From Kiritimatiellia bacterium (GTDB lineage: Bacteria; Verrucomicrobiota; Kiritimatiellia; UBA8416; YA12-FULL-48-11): 64,000 bases of DNA. The first letter of the stretch is position 1. Each line of letters opens with the position of its first letter. The stretch spans positions 723,205 to 787,204 of the forward strand of contig JAQUPZ010000001.1 in assembly GCA_028716365.1 (NCBI GenBank), in the 5' to 3' direction. The notes beneath the pieces were generated by a model. It was not told the DNA's origin. It was given only the letters and a program-made list of their open reading frames with translations, and made no database searches. A program made the position numbers and the translations under genes. Positions 45,310 to 54,000 of the stretch are shown here, piece by piece.

Positions 45310-46683
45310 ATGCTCAGGAAAAGTGATATTTTATCTACGATAAGAATGCTCCAGGAGGAGAATCTGGATGTGCGCACGGTTACAATGGGTATAAATCTCG
45401 TTGAATGTGCCGGGCGCAATATGAAGGCCACAGCTGCGGCTGTGGAGAAAAAAATCAAACTTAAAGCCGGTAACCTTGTCAGGATATGCGATGAACTTTC
45501 CACGCAGTATGGTCTGCCCGTGGTTAACAAGCGGCTTGCAATATCACCTGCCAGCCTGCTTCTGGAAGGCCACGGCCACAATGATGCCGTACTGCTTGCC
45601 AGGGCCATGGATAAGGCCACGACAGAAGTGAAGGTCGATCTCATTGGCGGTTTCACGGCGCTTGTCCAGAAGGGCATGACACCGGGAGAAAAACTTTTAA
45701 TCGAGTCCCTGCCTGCAGTTCTGAGTCAAACGGCGCGCGTCTGTGCGTCCGTGAATGTTGCCACCACGAAGGCAGGCATGAATGTTGATGCGATAAAACT
45801 AATGGGGCAGACCATCCTGCGTATTGCACATGCCACAAAAAATAAAAAAGGGTTTGGCGCAGCAAAGCTGGTTGTGTTTGCGAATATTCCGGAAGACAAT
45901 CCATTTATGGCTGGGGCTTTTCTTGGAACAGGCGAACCCGAATGTGTCATCAATGTCGGGGTAAGCGGACCGGGCGTGGTCAAGCGTTCAATCGACCGGC
46001 TCGTTAAATTGCGGCCGGGCTGTACGCTCGATGAGATTGCCGAGGAAGCAAAACAAACTGCGTTTCGCGTGACGAGGACAGGCGAACTGATCGGCCGCGA
46101 AGTTGCGGAGCGGCTGGGAGTTCAATTCGGCGTAGTTGATCTTTCGCTCGCGCCGACGCCGCGGGTGGGTGACAGCGTCGGTGAGATTTACATGGCAATG
46201 GGAATCAGCAAACTTGGTGCGCCTGGTACCACAGCGGCAGTGGCGCTCCTTAATGATGCCGTGAAGAAGGGCGGCGCATTTGCATCGAGTTCGGTTGGCG
46301 GAATGTCCGGCGCATTTATTCCAGTGATGGAGGACCATGCCCTGGCCAGGGCAGTTGCTAATGGAACGTTGACGATGGAGAAGCTTGAGGCAATGACGGC
46401 TGTCTGCTCGGTAGGGCTGGACATGATTCTGCTACCCGGTAATACCAGCGCCGAGACAATTTGCGGAATTATCATGGATGAGGCGGCGATTGGCATGATC
46501 AACCGCAAAACGACCGGTGTTCGTATTATTCCGGTTCCCGGGAAAAAGGTCGGGGAGAAGGTGGACTTTGGCGGATTGTTCGGGTCAGGGACGATCACCA
46601 ATGTCAACTGCCCTGATGGTTCTGAGGATTTTGTTAATCGTGGTGGTCATATTCCAGCGCCGATTCAGAGTCTTGGTAACTAG
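45310..46683 (+). CDS. UPF0210 (PFL) family protein
   Basis: A 457-residue cytoplasmic protein of the UPF0210/DUF711 family, of normal length. Diagnostic blocks are TIRMLQEENLDVRTVTMGIN at the N-terminus, PEDNPFMAGAFLG, ECVINVGVSGPGVV, RVGDSVGEIY, GAPGTTAAVALLNDAVKKGG and TGVRIIPVPGKKVGE. Solved members have a glycyl-radical-enzyme-like barrel, but no activity is proven. The ATG at 45310 is chosen because GGAAGG at 45297-45302, inside the end of the ACT gene, is 7 bases before it. The pair is tightly coupled (4-base gap). ACT-dependent control of this enzyme is inference from conserved pairing. Confidence 0.93.
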   Translation: MLRKSDILSTIRMLQEENLDVRTVTMGINLVECAGRNMKATAAAVEKKIKLKAGNLVRICDELSTQYGLPVVNKRLAISPASLLLEGHGHNDAVLLARAMDKATTEVKVDLIGGFTALVQKGMTPGEKLLIESLPAVLSQTARVCASVNVATTKAGMNVDAIKLMGQTILRIAHATKNKKGFGAAKLVVFANIPEDNPFMAGAFLGTGEPECVINVGVSGPGVVKRSIDRLVKLRPGCTLDEIAEEAKQTAFRVTRTGELIGREVAERLGVQFGVVDLSLAPTPRVGDSVGEIYMAMGISKLGAPGTTAAVALLNDAVKKGGAFASSSVGGMSGAFIPVMEDHALARAVANGTLTMEKLEAMTAVCSVGLDMILLPGNTSAETICGIIMDEAAIGMINRKTTGVRIIPVPGKKVGEKVDFGGLFGSGTITNVNCPDGSEDFVNRGGHIPAPIQSLGN

Positions 46684-46709
46684 AAGAACGAAACGGCGAA
46701 TGGGGGAAT

Positions 46710-46720
46710 CGGAGACACGG
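46710..46720 (+). repeat. Short intergenic repeat CGGAGACACGG, copy 1
   Basis: An 11-base sequence inside a purine-rich GGAGACACGGAGACAGGG stretch behind the UPF0210 stop. An identical copy lies at 50863-50873 behind the vWA gene, again next to a GAGACAGGGAGA tract. Confidence 0.55.
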
Positions 46721-46782
46721 AGACAGGGATAATTTGGGGTTTGGAATGTGATGGAATTCTCATGTAAACGTCTTGTTTGTAT

Positions 46783-46807
46783 AACTTTGTGCCTCTGTGC
46801 CTTTGTG
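46783..46807 (+). repeat. 25-base direct repeat, copy 1 (upstream of the ECF sigma gene)
   Basis: The 25-base sequence beginning AACTTTGTGCCTCTG is identical to 47863-47887. Copy 1 is 77 bases before the sigma-factor ATG. The copies bracket the sigma and four-helix-bundle genes. Confidence 0.75.
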
Positions 46808-46883
46808 ACTTTATCTCTTTGCTGAAAATATTTTGAATAAATACCTGGCCACAGGCGTCTAATGGTTGGATCGAGGGTCGTAA

Positions 46884-47453
46884 ATGGACACCGCTATAAC
46901 AGGTGAAAAAAACGATAGATCGGACCTTTTAAGACAGATGGAGGCGATTGTGGCCGAACATGAAACAGCTCTACTCCGTTATGCAACCCGGATCCTCGAT
47001 AATCCGGTCGCGGCTGAGGACGTGGTCCAGAACGTTTTTGTCAAACTGTTCGAAAACTGGAAAAAAGGAACGCGGCCATCCGGCAAACTGAGAAGCTGGT
47101 TGTACCGTGTAACCCACAATGAAGCCATTGATTTCATCCGCCACGAATCCCGCCTGAGTATTCTTCACCAGAAACAATCCGAAGAGAATGTGAATTGTCC
47201 TGATGGTGTGCATTGCGTCGAAAGCGAAGCTGAGCGGCGCACCATGGTACTCGAGCATGTACGCAAACTGCATCCAACCGAACAACAGGTATTGCTTCTC
47301 AGGCTGGAGGAAGGTCTTTCATATAAGGAAATAGCCGAGGTCACCGGCCGTACCGAGGGGAATGTAGGCTGTATTCTTCATAATGCGGTGTTGAAGATAG
47401 CGGAGAAAGTAAAGAAAGGCATAAAGGCACAAAGTGGCAGAGGGACAGAGTAG
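46884..47453 (+). CDS. ECF-type RNA polymerase sigma factor
   Basis: A 189-residue group IV sigma factor. Region 2 reads LRYATRILDNPVAAEDVVQNVFVKLF, continuing with LRSWLYRVTHNEAIDFIRHE (2.3/2.4). Region 4 reads HPTEQQVLLLRLEEGLSYKEIAEVTGRTEGNVG. It directs polymerase to promoters of an envelope or stress regulon. It lies upstream of a membrane protein that begins with a zinc-finger anti-sigma domain (47910), with only a small four-helix-bundle gene between, so that protein is very likely its anti-sigma partner. The last codons (VKKGIKAQSGRGTE) are written in the repeat sequence shared with the nearby intergenic elements, suggesting the repeat has reached the 3' end of the gene. Confidence 0.93.
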   Translation: MDTAITGEKNDRSDLLRQMEAIVAEHETALLRYATRILDNPVAAEDVVQNVFVKLFENWKKGTRPSGKLRSWLYRVTHNEAIDFIRHESRLSILHQKQSEENVNCPDGVHCVESEAERRTMVLEHVRKLHPTEQQVLLLRLEEGLSYKEIAEVTGRTEGNVGCILHNAVLKIAEKVKKGIKAQSGRGTE

Positions 47454-47463
47454 GAAAAGTAAG

Positions 47464-47475
47464 AAAGGCACAGAG
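47464..47475 (+). repeat. 12-base inverted repeat arm, left of the four-helix-bundle gene
   Basis: AAAGGCACAGAG is the exact complement of CTCTGTGCCTTT at 47873-47884. A second matching pair is AAAGGCACAAA (47423-47433) with TTTGTGCCTTT (47882-47892). The arms enclose the gene at 47507-47863. Confidence 0.65.
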
Positions 47476-47506
47476 TGAAAAGCGGAGTGAGGAAGAAGAT
47501 AACAAG

Positions 47507-47863
47507 ATGAAGACTTACAGGGATTTGATTGTATGGCAGAAAGCCATGAATTTCGTTACAGAAGTTTACCAGACAACGAAAGCTTTTCCGAAAGAGGAAA
47601 TGTTCGGAATCATTTCCCAGATGAGACGATGTGCCATATCAATTCCTAGTAATATTGCCGAAGGGTATGGACGCAGGTCCACGGCGGATTATCAACGATT
47701 TCTGCAGATCGCAATAGGCTCGCTTTATGAGATTCAAACGCAACTGGAGATATCTTTTAACTTAAAATATATGGATAGAAACAGGTTTGTAACTGTTAAC
47801 GAATTAAGTCGGGAAATAGAGCGAATGCTTACAAGTTTGGCCCGAAAAATAGGTGGCGTATGA
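47507..47863 (+). CDS. Four-helix-bundle protein, 23S rRNA intervening-sequence (IVS) type
   Basis: A 118-residue protein beginning MKTYRDLIVWQKAMNFVTEV, the standard opening of the family first found encoded in 23S rRNA intervening sequences, with FPKEEMFGIISQMRRCAISI, PSNIAEGYGR and a helical C-terminus (LYEIQTQLEISFNLKYMD). Members occur as single genes scattered over many genomes; they form pentamers and their function is unknown. Here it sits between a sigma factor and its likely anti-sigma gene, an unexpected position. Inverted repeats lie on both sides, and the stop codon overlaps the downstream 25-base repeat, so it looks like an inserted cassette. Confidence 0.92.
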   Translation: MKTYRDLIVWQKAMNFVTEVYQTTKAFPKEEMFGIISQMRRCAISIPSNIAEGYGRRSTADYQRFLQIAIGSLYEIQTQLEISFNLKYMDRNRFVTVNELSREIERMLTSLARKIGGV

Positions 47864-47887
47864 ACTTTGTGCCTCTGTGCCTTTGTG
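47863..47887 (+). repeat. 25-base direct repeat, copy 2 (before the anti-sigma/vWA gene)
   Basis: Identical to 46783-46807. It starts on the last base of the four-helix-bundle stop codon and ends 22 bases before the next ATG. It contains the right arm (47873-47884) of the inverted repeat. Confidence 0.75.
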
Positions 47888-47909
47888 CCTTTGTTATTTG
47901 AGGTTTTAT

Positions 47910-50837
47910 ATGAACTGTGAACAGGTAAAACAGTTATTAACGCAGTATCTGCTGGGCGATATGGACGAATACGCTTCTGCAGAGATACGCAAGCATCTTG
48001 AAAAGTGCGAGGGTTGCCGGACGTCTCTGCGGGAAATCGAGCCGACCCTTGATCTTTTGCGTGACGCTCTGGCAGCCCCGTCACTTGCCCCGAAACATCT
48101 TTCCGCCGAACAACACGCCGAGATAACGCGGAAAGCAACAAACCGCGGCAGAAAAATTCTTAGATGGTTTATTGTCGAACACAGGACGCTTACCCAGGTT
48201 GCGGCCCTGTTTCTGGTGGGATTTATCGTGATCGGTATGTTTTTACCCACGTTAGTTAGTTCTCGAAGGTATGCGCGTCAGACAGCAATCCAGTTTATTG
48301 AAACCAAACCTGCCAGGTCTCAAGCCTATCATGGGGAATACGGTAAAGGCGGCGGACGTTTCGTCGGGGGATTGGGTGGGGAAATGGCGGGGAAAGCCGA
48401 CAGGTTACAGATTGCCGGAGGCAAAGAAAGAGCTGCTTTGGATGCCACGGATAAGATTTCTGATGAAAGTGGTTTGGCTTATTCAAGATCGAGAATTCCG
48501 CCACCGGGAAAAGTTCCCAGTTCTGAAATGCGGGGTATCAAATCAGAAGAAGCAGCGGTTCAAGTGGAAAGTCTTGGCAGGGAAATGAAATCGGCGAGTC
48601 GGCCTTTTGATATTGTTAAGGGTGAGCAACTTGGCGAAGTGATGAGAAAAGCTGGAGCTTACGAATCGAAAAAACAGTTAGCTTATGGTGAAGGTGCGGC
48701 GGCAGCACGTGAAGCTGGGGCAGTGTTCTCAGAGCCAACAGCTCCAATGGCCGCCGCCCCGGCCGCCGCACAACAGCCTGCTCCCGAAGAAAAATATGTA
48801 GACCTGAACACCATGGTGAAAAGACCGAAGCCACTTTTCAGTGGGACGCCATTAGCTATGAAAGGTGTTAACTTGGATCCTAATTTAAAGGAAGTAACTA
48901 AAAGTGAAATTACATCAGCCAGTCAAAAACCTGCTTCAGTTCCTGCAGAACAACAGGTAGCTCAGTTGGTGGCAGGTGTTTCGGTACAAAGTGTAGATAG
49001 TGCCGGGAAAAAGGAACGCGAATACAAAAAGTCAGACGAAAAGACTCTTGCCGGCAAGGAGTTCACTGGTGTTGCTGAACCCAAAGATATGGAAGTGCCG
49101 ACAACACCGTCTACTGTGACCATGACAAAAACCCCGGTAATTATGAAGCGCCTTTATGGAAACCGTTCTAAGGGTGGACGCGAAATGGCATTACGTAAAT
49201 ATGGTAAAGGCGAAGAAGTTGCTGGTGATACTGTTGGAAAGTTAACCACAGAGGGTCAAAATGGAAAGTTTGACAAAGATGATCTGACAGTTGTAGTGGC
49301 AAAAGAAAAAGAAGAAATAAAAGCCAAAACAGAGAAGGAACAGATTGAATCGGTAAAATCGGTATCAGTTACAGCGCTTCCTGCTGTCGACAAAAAGGAA
49401 ATTGAAGAAGATAAATCCGGACCGAGGTTCAAGGCGTTTGGAGTGAATCCGTTTGTATCGGCGGTGGAAAAACCGTTCTCTACGTTTGCGATTGATGTTG
49501 ATACTGCATCGTACACCCTTGCTCGAAACTATATGATGAAGGGACAACTCCCGCCAGCGGAAGCTGTCCGTACCGAGGAATTTGTCAACTTTTTCGACTA
49601 TGCTTACAAAGCGCCGGAGCGCGAAACATTCAAAGTTTACATGGAATGCGCACCATCCAAGTTCGGACGCGGCGGGTTACAGATGATGAAGATAGGGGTC
49701 AAGGGCCGCAGGCTTGGACGTGAGGAACAGCGCCGCGCCGTTCTGACTTTCCTTATAGATACTTCCGGATCGATGGAAATGTCGGACCGGATAGTTCTTG
49801 TGAAAAAATCACTCCGTATGCTGGTTGAAAAACTCAACCCGCAGGATTTGGTTTCGATCATTAAGTATGACTCTCATGCACGTATCGTTCTCGAACATGT
49901 ACCGGCGGCGGACAAGCAGAGAATACTGGATGTAATTGATAATCTGCAGTGTTCCGGTTCGACAAACCTTGAAGAAGGAATGGAACGTGCATACCAGATT
50001 GCAGCAAGAAATTTTGTTAGCAAGGGCGAAAACCGTGTGCTCCTGCTGTCGGACGGAGTGGCCAACCTTGGTGATATGGCCGCAAAAGATATTCTAAAGA
50101 AAGTTGAGAAGTACCGGAAACAGGGAATCTTCTGTTCGGTGTTCGGTTTCGGAATGGGCACGTATGATGACGAAATGCTCCAGGACCTGGCAAACAAGGG
50201 CGATGGCATATACAAGTTCATTGATTCGGAAGCTGAAGCTAAGAGTGTATTTGTCGATGATCTCTCGGCCAACCTTAACACGATTGCCAAGGATGTGAAG
50301 ATCCAGGTTGAGTTCAATCCGAAGCGGGTGAATCGTTATCGTCAGATTGGTTACGAAAACCGGCAGTTGAAGAAGGAAGATTTCAGGAACGACAAGATTG
50401 ATGCCGGAGAGGTTGGATCGGGTCAGTCGGTAACGGCGTTATATGAAATGGAACTTGGAGGAGTGAGAATACAGAATTCAGAATACAGAATTCAGAATAC
50501 GGCAGCCAAGATGATATATCCGGACAGGGAACCTCTGGCCACTGTTCGGGTACGTTATCAGCGGGTGGATAACGGAGCGATAGAGGAAATAGAACGTCCA
50601 GTTACATTTAATGACGTGATCCATCAATTTGACCAGGCTGATGTCAGGTTCCGCCTTGCGGTCTGTGCAGCAGAATTTGCGGAAATTCTCAGGGGAAGTC
50701 CATTTGCCGAGGGCAGGGAATTCCAGGATGTTGCCCGTGTGCTCGCACCGATTGCTCTCGAACTTAACCTCGATGGACGCGTACAGGAACTGATGAAGCT
50801 GGTCAACGGCGCGAATGGACTGAGCAGGGGACAATGA
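47910..50837 (+). CDS. Transmembrane anti-sigma factor with von Willebrand A domain (YfbK-like)
   Basis: A 975-residue protein. Residues 1-40 form a zinc-finger anti-sigma domain (C3, H29, C33, C36); one helix at about 94-114 crosses the membrane. A low-complexity, charged region (about 120-500) leads to the vWF N-terminal domain (EKPFSTFAIDVDTASYTLAR), then a vWA domain with a full metal site D617-T-S619-G-S621, and the C-terminal DUF3520-type domain (YDDEMLQDLANKGDGIYKFID). The cytoplasmic end should hold the ECF sigma factor and the outside part should sense or bind a partner. The ATG at 47910 has GAGG 6 bases before it. A 14-base tandem repeat (50471-50498) lies in the coding sequence. 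Confidence 0.85.
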   Translation: MNCEQVKQLLTQYLLGDMDEYASAEIRKHLEKCEGCRTSLREIEPTLDLLRDALAAPSLAPKHLSAEQHAEITRKATNRGRKILRWFIVEHRTLTQVAALFLVGFIVIGMFLPTLVSSRRYARQTAIQFIETKPARSQAYHGEYGKGGGRFVGGLGGEMAGKADRLQIAGGKERAALDATDKISDESGLAYSRSRIPPPGKVPSSEMRGIKSEEAAVQVESLGREMKSASRPFDIVKGEQLGEVMRKAGAYESKKQLAYGEGAAAAREAGAVFSEPTAPMAAAPAAAQQPAPEEKYVDLNTMVKRPKPLFSGTPLAMKGVNLDPNLKEVTKSEITSASQKPASVPAEQQVAQLVAGVSVQSVDSAGKKEREYKKSDEKTLAGKEFTGVAEPKDMEVPTTPSTVTMTKTPVIMKRLYGNRSKGGREMALRKYGKGEEVAGDTVGKLTTEGQNGKFDKDDLTVVVAKEKEEIKAKTEKEQIESVKSVSVTALPAVDKKEIEEDKSGPRFKAFGVNPFVSAVEKPFSTFAIDVDTASYTLARNYMMKGQLPPAEAVRTEEFVNFFDYAYKAPERETFKVYMECAPSKFGRGGLQMMKIGVKGRRLGREEQRRAVLTFLIDTSGSMEMSDRIVLVKKSLRMLVEKLNPQDLVSIIKYDSHARIVLEHVPAADKQRILDVIDNLQCSGSTNLEEGMERAYQIAARNFVSKGENRVLLLSDGVANLGDMAAKDILKKVEKYRKQGIFCSVFGFGMGTYDDEMLQDLANKGDGIYKFIDSEAEAKSVFVDDLSANLNTIAKDVKIQVEFNPKRVNRYRQIGYENRQLKKEDFRNDKIDAGEVGSGQSVTALYEMELGGVRIQNSEYRIQNTAAKMIYPDREPLATVRVRYQRVDNGAIEEIERPVTFNDVIHQFDQADVRFRLAVCAAEFAEILRGSPFAEGREFQDVARVLAPIALELNLDGRVQELMKLVNGANGLSRGQ
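50471..50498 (+). repeat. 14-base tandem repeat inside the vWA coding sequence
   Basis: Two perfect copies of ACAGAATTCAGAAT, flanked by partial copies, encode the peptide RIQNSEYRIQNT in the DUF3520 region. This sequence is a familiar intergenic microsatellite of many bacterial genomes; here it keeps the frame open. Confidence 0.75.
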
Positions 50838-50862
50838 AGAGAGACTGGGAGACAGGGAGAAC

Positions 50863-50873
50863 CGGAGACACGG
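50863..50873 (+). repeat. Short intergenic repeat CGGAGACACGG, copy 2
   Basis: Identical to 46710-46720. Both copies follow a stop codon by a few dozen bases in purine-rich DNA. Confidence 0.55.
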
Positions 50874-51013
50874 GGATGGGAAAAGCGGAAATTCGAGAAA
50901 AAAATTGAAATAGTTGGGAATTACAAAGAATTAAAAGCATCTAATAGTGGTAGAAAAGATTATGAGAATGCGATTAAAAAGTAATGTGATTGCTGATTCT
51001 GAGGAGGTTGGTC

Positions 51014-54000
51014 ATGTTTAATCATTCAAATTCATTTCCTGCTGTATGGCTTAAAAAACTGGCGTTGAGATTCTTCGGGGGTGAAGCCCCTCAGAATGAC
51101 ATTGTCATTCCGAGCATAGTGAGGAATCTCAAACAGTATTTCCTTATCCTGGCCATGGTATCTTCTGTGGCAAATGCGGCGGAGACGCCGCCAGTCTCAG
51201 TTACCGGCCTTACGCTGGATGGGGAAATTGAGGGGGAGAACATTGTTTTTACGCTTTCCTTTGTGGCGGATGTCAAAACAAGTAATGTCACAATACCGGT
51301 CGTAATTGGAGACGTGGCATATCTTGACGGCAAACTGCCGCGCGGTTCGGAACTTGTCCGCGACGGTGACAAGTATGTTCTCAAAATGGGGTCCGGCGGT
51401 GGATTTTTCGGACTGGGATCGGCCAGTAAATCGATAACATTCCGCTTCGCCAGCAGGGCGGCTAAGAACGGCGAATGGCGTTCAACTTCGTTCTCCATCC
51501 CGATGGCAAGCGTCAGGAAACTTTCGGTAATCTGCGACCGCGACGACCTGGAAGTAAATTTTCCCGGTGCACTTGATGTAAAACGCCAGAAATCAAAGGA
51601 AGGCAAAACGCAGGTAACGGCTTACCTTGGTGTTGCGGGAAAGTTTGAAGTTGGCTGGAAACCGCAGATAAGGAAACTTGAGTCCGAACTTGTCGTTGCG
51701 TGTGAAGCCAACTCGATTGCCATGGCAAGTGTCGGCGCGCTCCGGCTTGATTCCATATTCACTTACAGGATCATCCAGGGAAACCTGAATAAACTGTCAT
51801 TTGATCTGCCGGAAATAAATGTCACGCAGGTGCGAGGCGAGGACATCCAGGACTGGAAAATAGAAAAACAGGGCGGAAAAACAAAATTACTTATTGTGTT
51901 GAGCCGGCCGAAAGATGGGATTTACAGGCTCCAGGTTGAAGGCGAAATGGTCCTGGCCAAGTTCCCGTGTAAATTCAACTTACCGGTAATTACTCCGGAA
52001 AATGTTCTTCGTACAAGCGGATTTATGATGATGGGTACGGACAGCGCGATCAAACTTCAAGTTGGGAAAGCAGGCGGACTTACCCAGATAGACCAGACTC
52101 TTTTCCCGCTGGTCGTATTCGAAGGTAAAGGGGAACAAAAACGGTTGAGACCGACGCGAAGTACCTTTTCTTACCAGTATGCCAACATGCCGTACACCGT
52201 GGAGGTCAACGCAGATGATATTGTGACTTCACTTACTGCCGACAGCCAGCTTGTGTTGTCCATGGTTGATAACGAACTCGTTTTCAACGCGGCGGTTGAA
52301 CTTGATGTCAAGGAAGCTCTGGCGCGCGATATTCTTTTTGAAATGGATACCAATACGGCGTGGACGGTTACGAGCGTTACGGGTCCGCAGGTTTCTGAAG
52401 CGGATGTTGATGTACGCGACGAACCTGCCGGCCAGGGAGATAAAAAGACAAGACGCGTAATCTTTGTACCGTTTAAACAGGCTGTCAGTGGCGCAGTTCT
52501 TGTGAATGTCCGCATGGAACGAACGATGCCTGCAGGATCTGCATCGATTGTATCGCCGCGGTTCAAGGTTGTTGAAGCCAGAACGGAACGCGGTTACCTG
52601 GTTATTGCGGCTGAAAAAGGTGTACGCCTGAAGACAACAAAGGCAGATGGATTAAGAGAGGTTCATACCGGTTCAACACAAATGAGGGTTGTCAATGCCC
52701 AGCAGGCATATCGTTTCAAGGATTCCGAATGGAAGATCGAACTGGGTATTGAACGAACAATCTCGTCAATTCACTCTGAAGTATTTCACCTGACTTCACT
52801 TGGCGAAGGTGTGATGTATTGCAGTGTCGCGATCAGCTATCATATTGGCGGCGCGCCGGTCCAGGAATTCAAGGTAAAGGTTCCGAAGGAGATTGAAACG
52901 GTTGAGTTCACCGGTGCGGACATTGAAGGATGGACCCGTGATGGGGAAATCTGCACGGTCAGGCTCCAGGCGCGGGTAATGGGCGACTACACACTGCTCG
53001 TGACATTTGACCGGCAGTTTCCGGAACAGGGCGCAGACATTTCTGTCGGCGGAATTGAAACCATAGGGACGGACAGTGAAGTCGGTTACATTGCGGTGGC
53101 AAGTTCCGCAAGTATTAAGCTGACTGAAACAAAAGCGCTTCCGGCTTCGACGATTGTTGTTGACCGTGGCGAGATTCCAACGGCATATGCGGGACCGATC
53201 ACCGATCCGATAATAAAATCCTATAAATATGTGCGGGCGCCTCATGCGGCCTCTTTACACATTGAACCATATTCAACCGTCAGGCCGTTAGAACAGATTG
53301 CCGATTACATCAGCGTTTCCACGAGGATCAGCAAGGATGGAGAGTCGGTGACGATGGCTACTTACTACATCAAGAATGCGTCGCGCCAGTTCTTTACATT
53401 GTCTCTCCCCAAGGGCGTGGAACTGTGGTCCATAAAATACAGGGACGAAAACGGGATGAGACGTGATGTGGCTTCGCAGAAAAGTAAAAACGAGGGCAAG
53501 ATTCTTATACCTGTCAACCGGCCCCGTAATCCAAATGATGCAACATGCATCGAGGTGGAATACGCGCAGAGCCAGGGCAAGCTGGGCTTCTGGAAGAGCG
53601 GGATCGGCGGTTTGAAACTGCTTGCCCCGGCTTTACCTGACACTGATGCCACATTTGCGCACTGGAATGTTACGGTCCCTGAAAAATTTGCGATCTCTGG
53701 TGCAGGCGGCAACATGACGGCAAGTCATATTGACATGACGGGCGGATTCATTGGCGTGCTGAAGAAAACATGGCGGTTGTATAGAGCGGTGATGGATGGC
53801 TGGGGCCGTTACACAATAAGGCGCGCCCTTTCCGGCGGGATTGGCGGAAAATCAAATGAAGAGTTCACAAGCGCGGTCAATCTTTCCAGCGCTGAGCCGC
53901 TCACGCTGACATTGCAGGTGGTTCCCGGATGGATGGGTAGTGCAAATTCGGCGCGTGGCATGGTCATGGCGCTTATTTTTGGAATAATCATCGCGGCTGT

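Noticed and set aside
46783-47887. CRISPR-like array made of the repeats around the sigma gene
   Set aside because: Only two copies of the 25-base repeat, separated by full genes, with no regular spacers and no cas genes.
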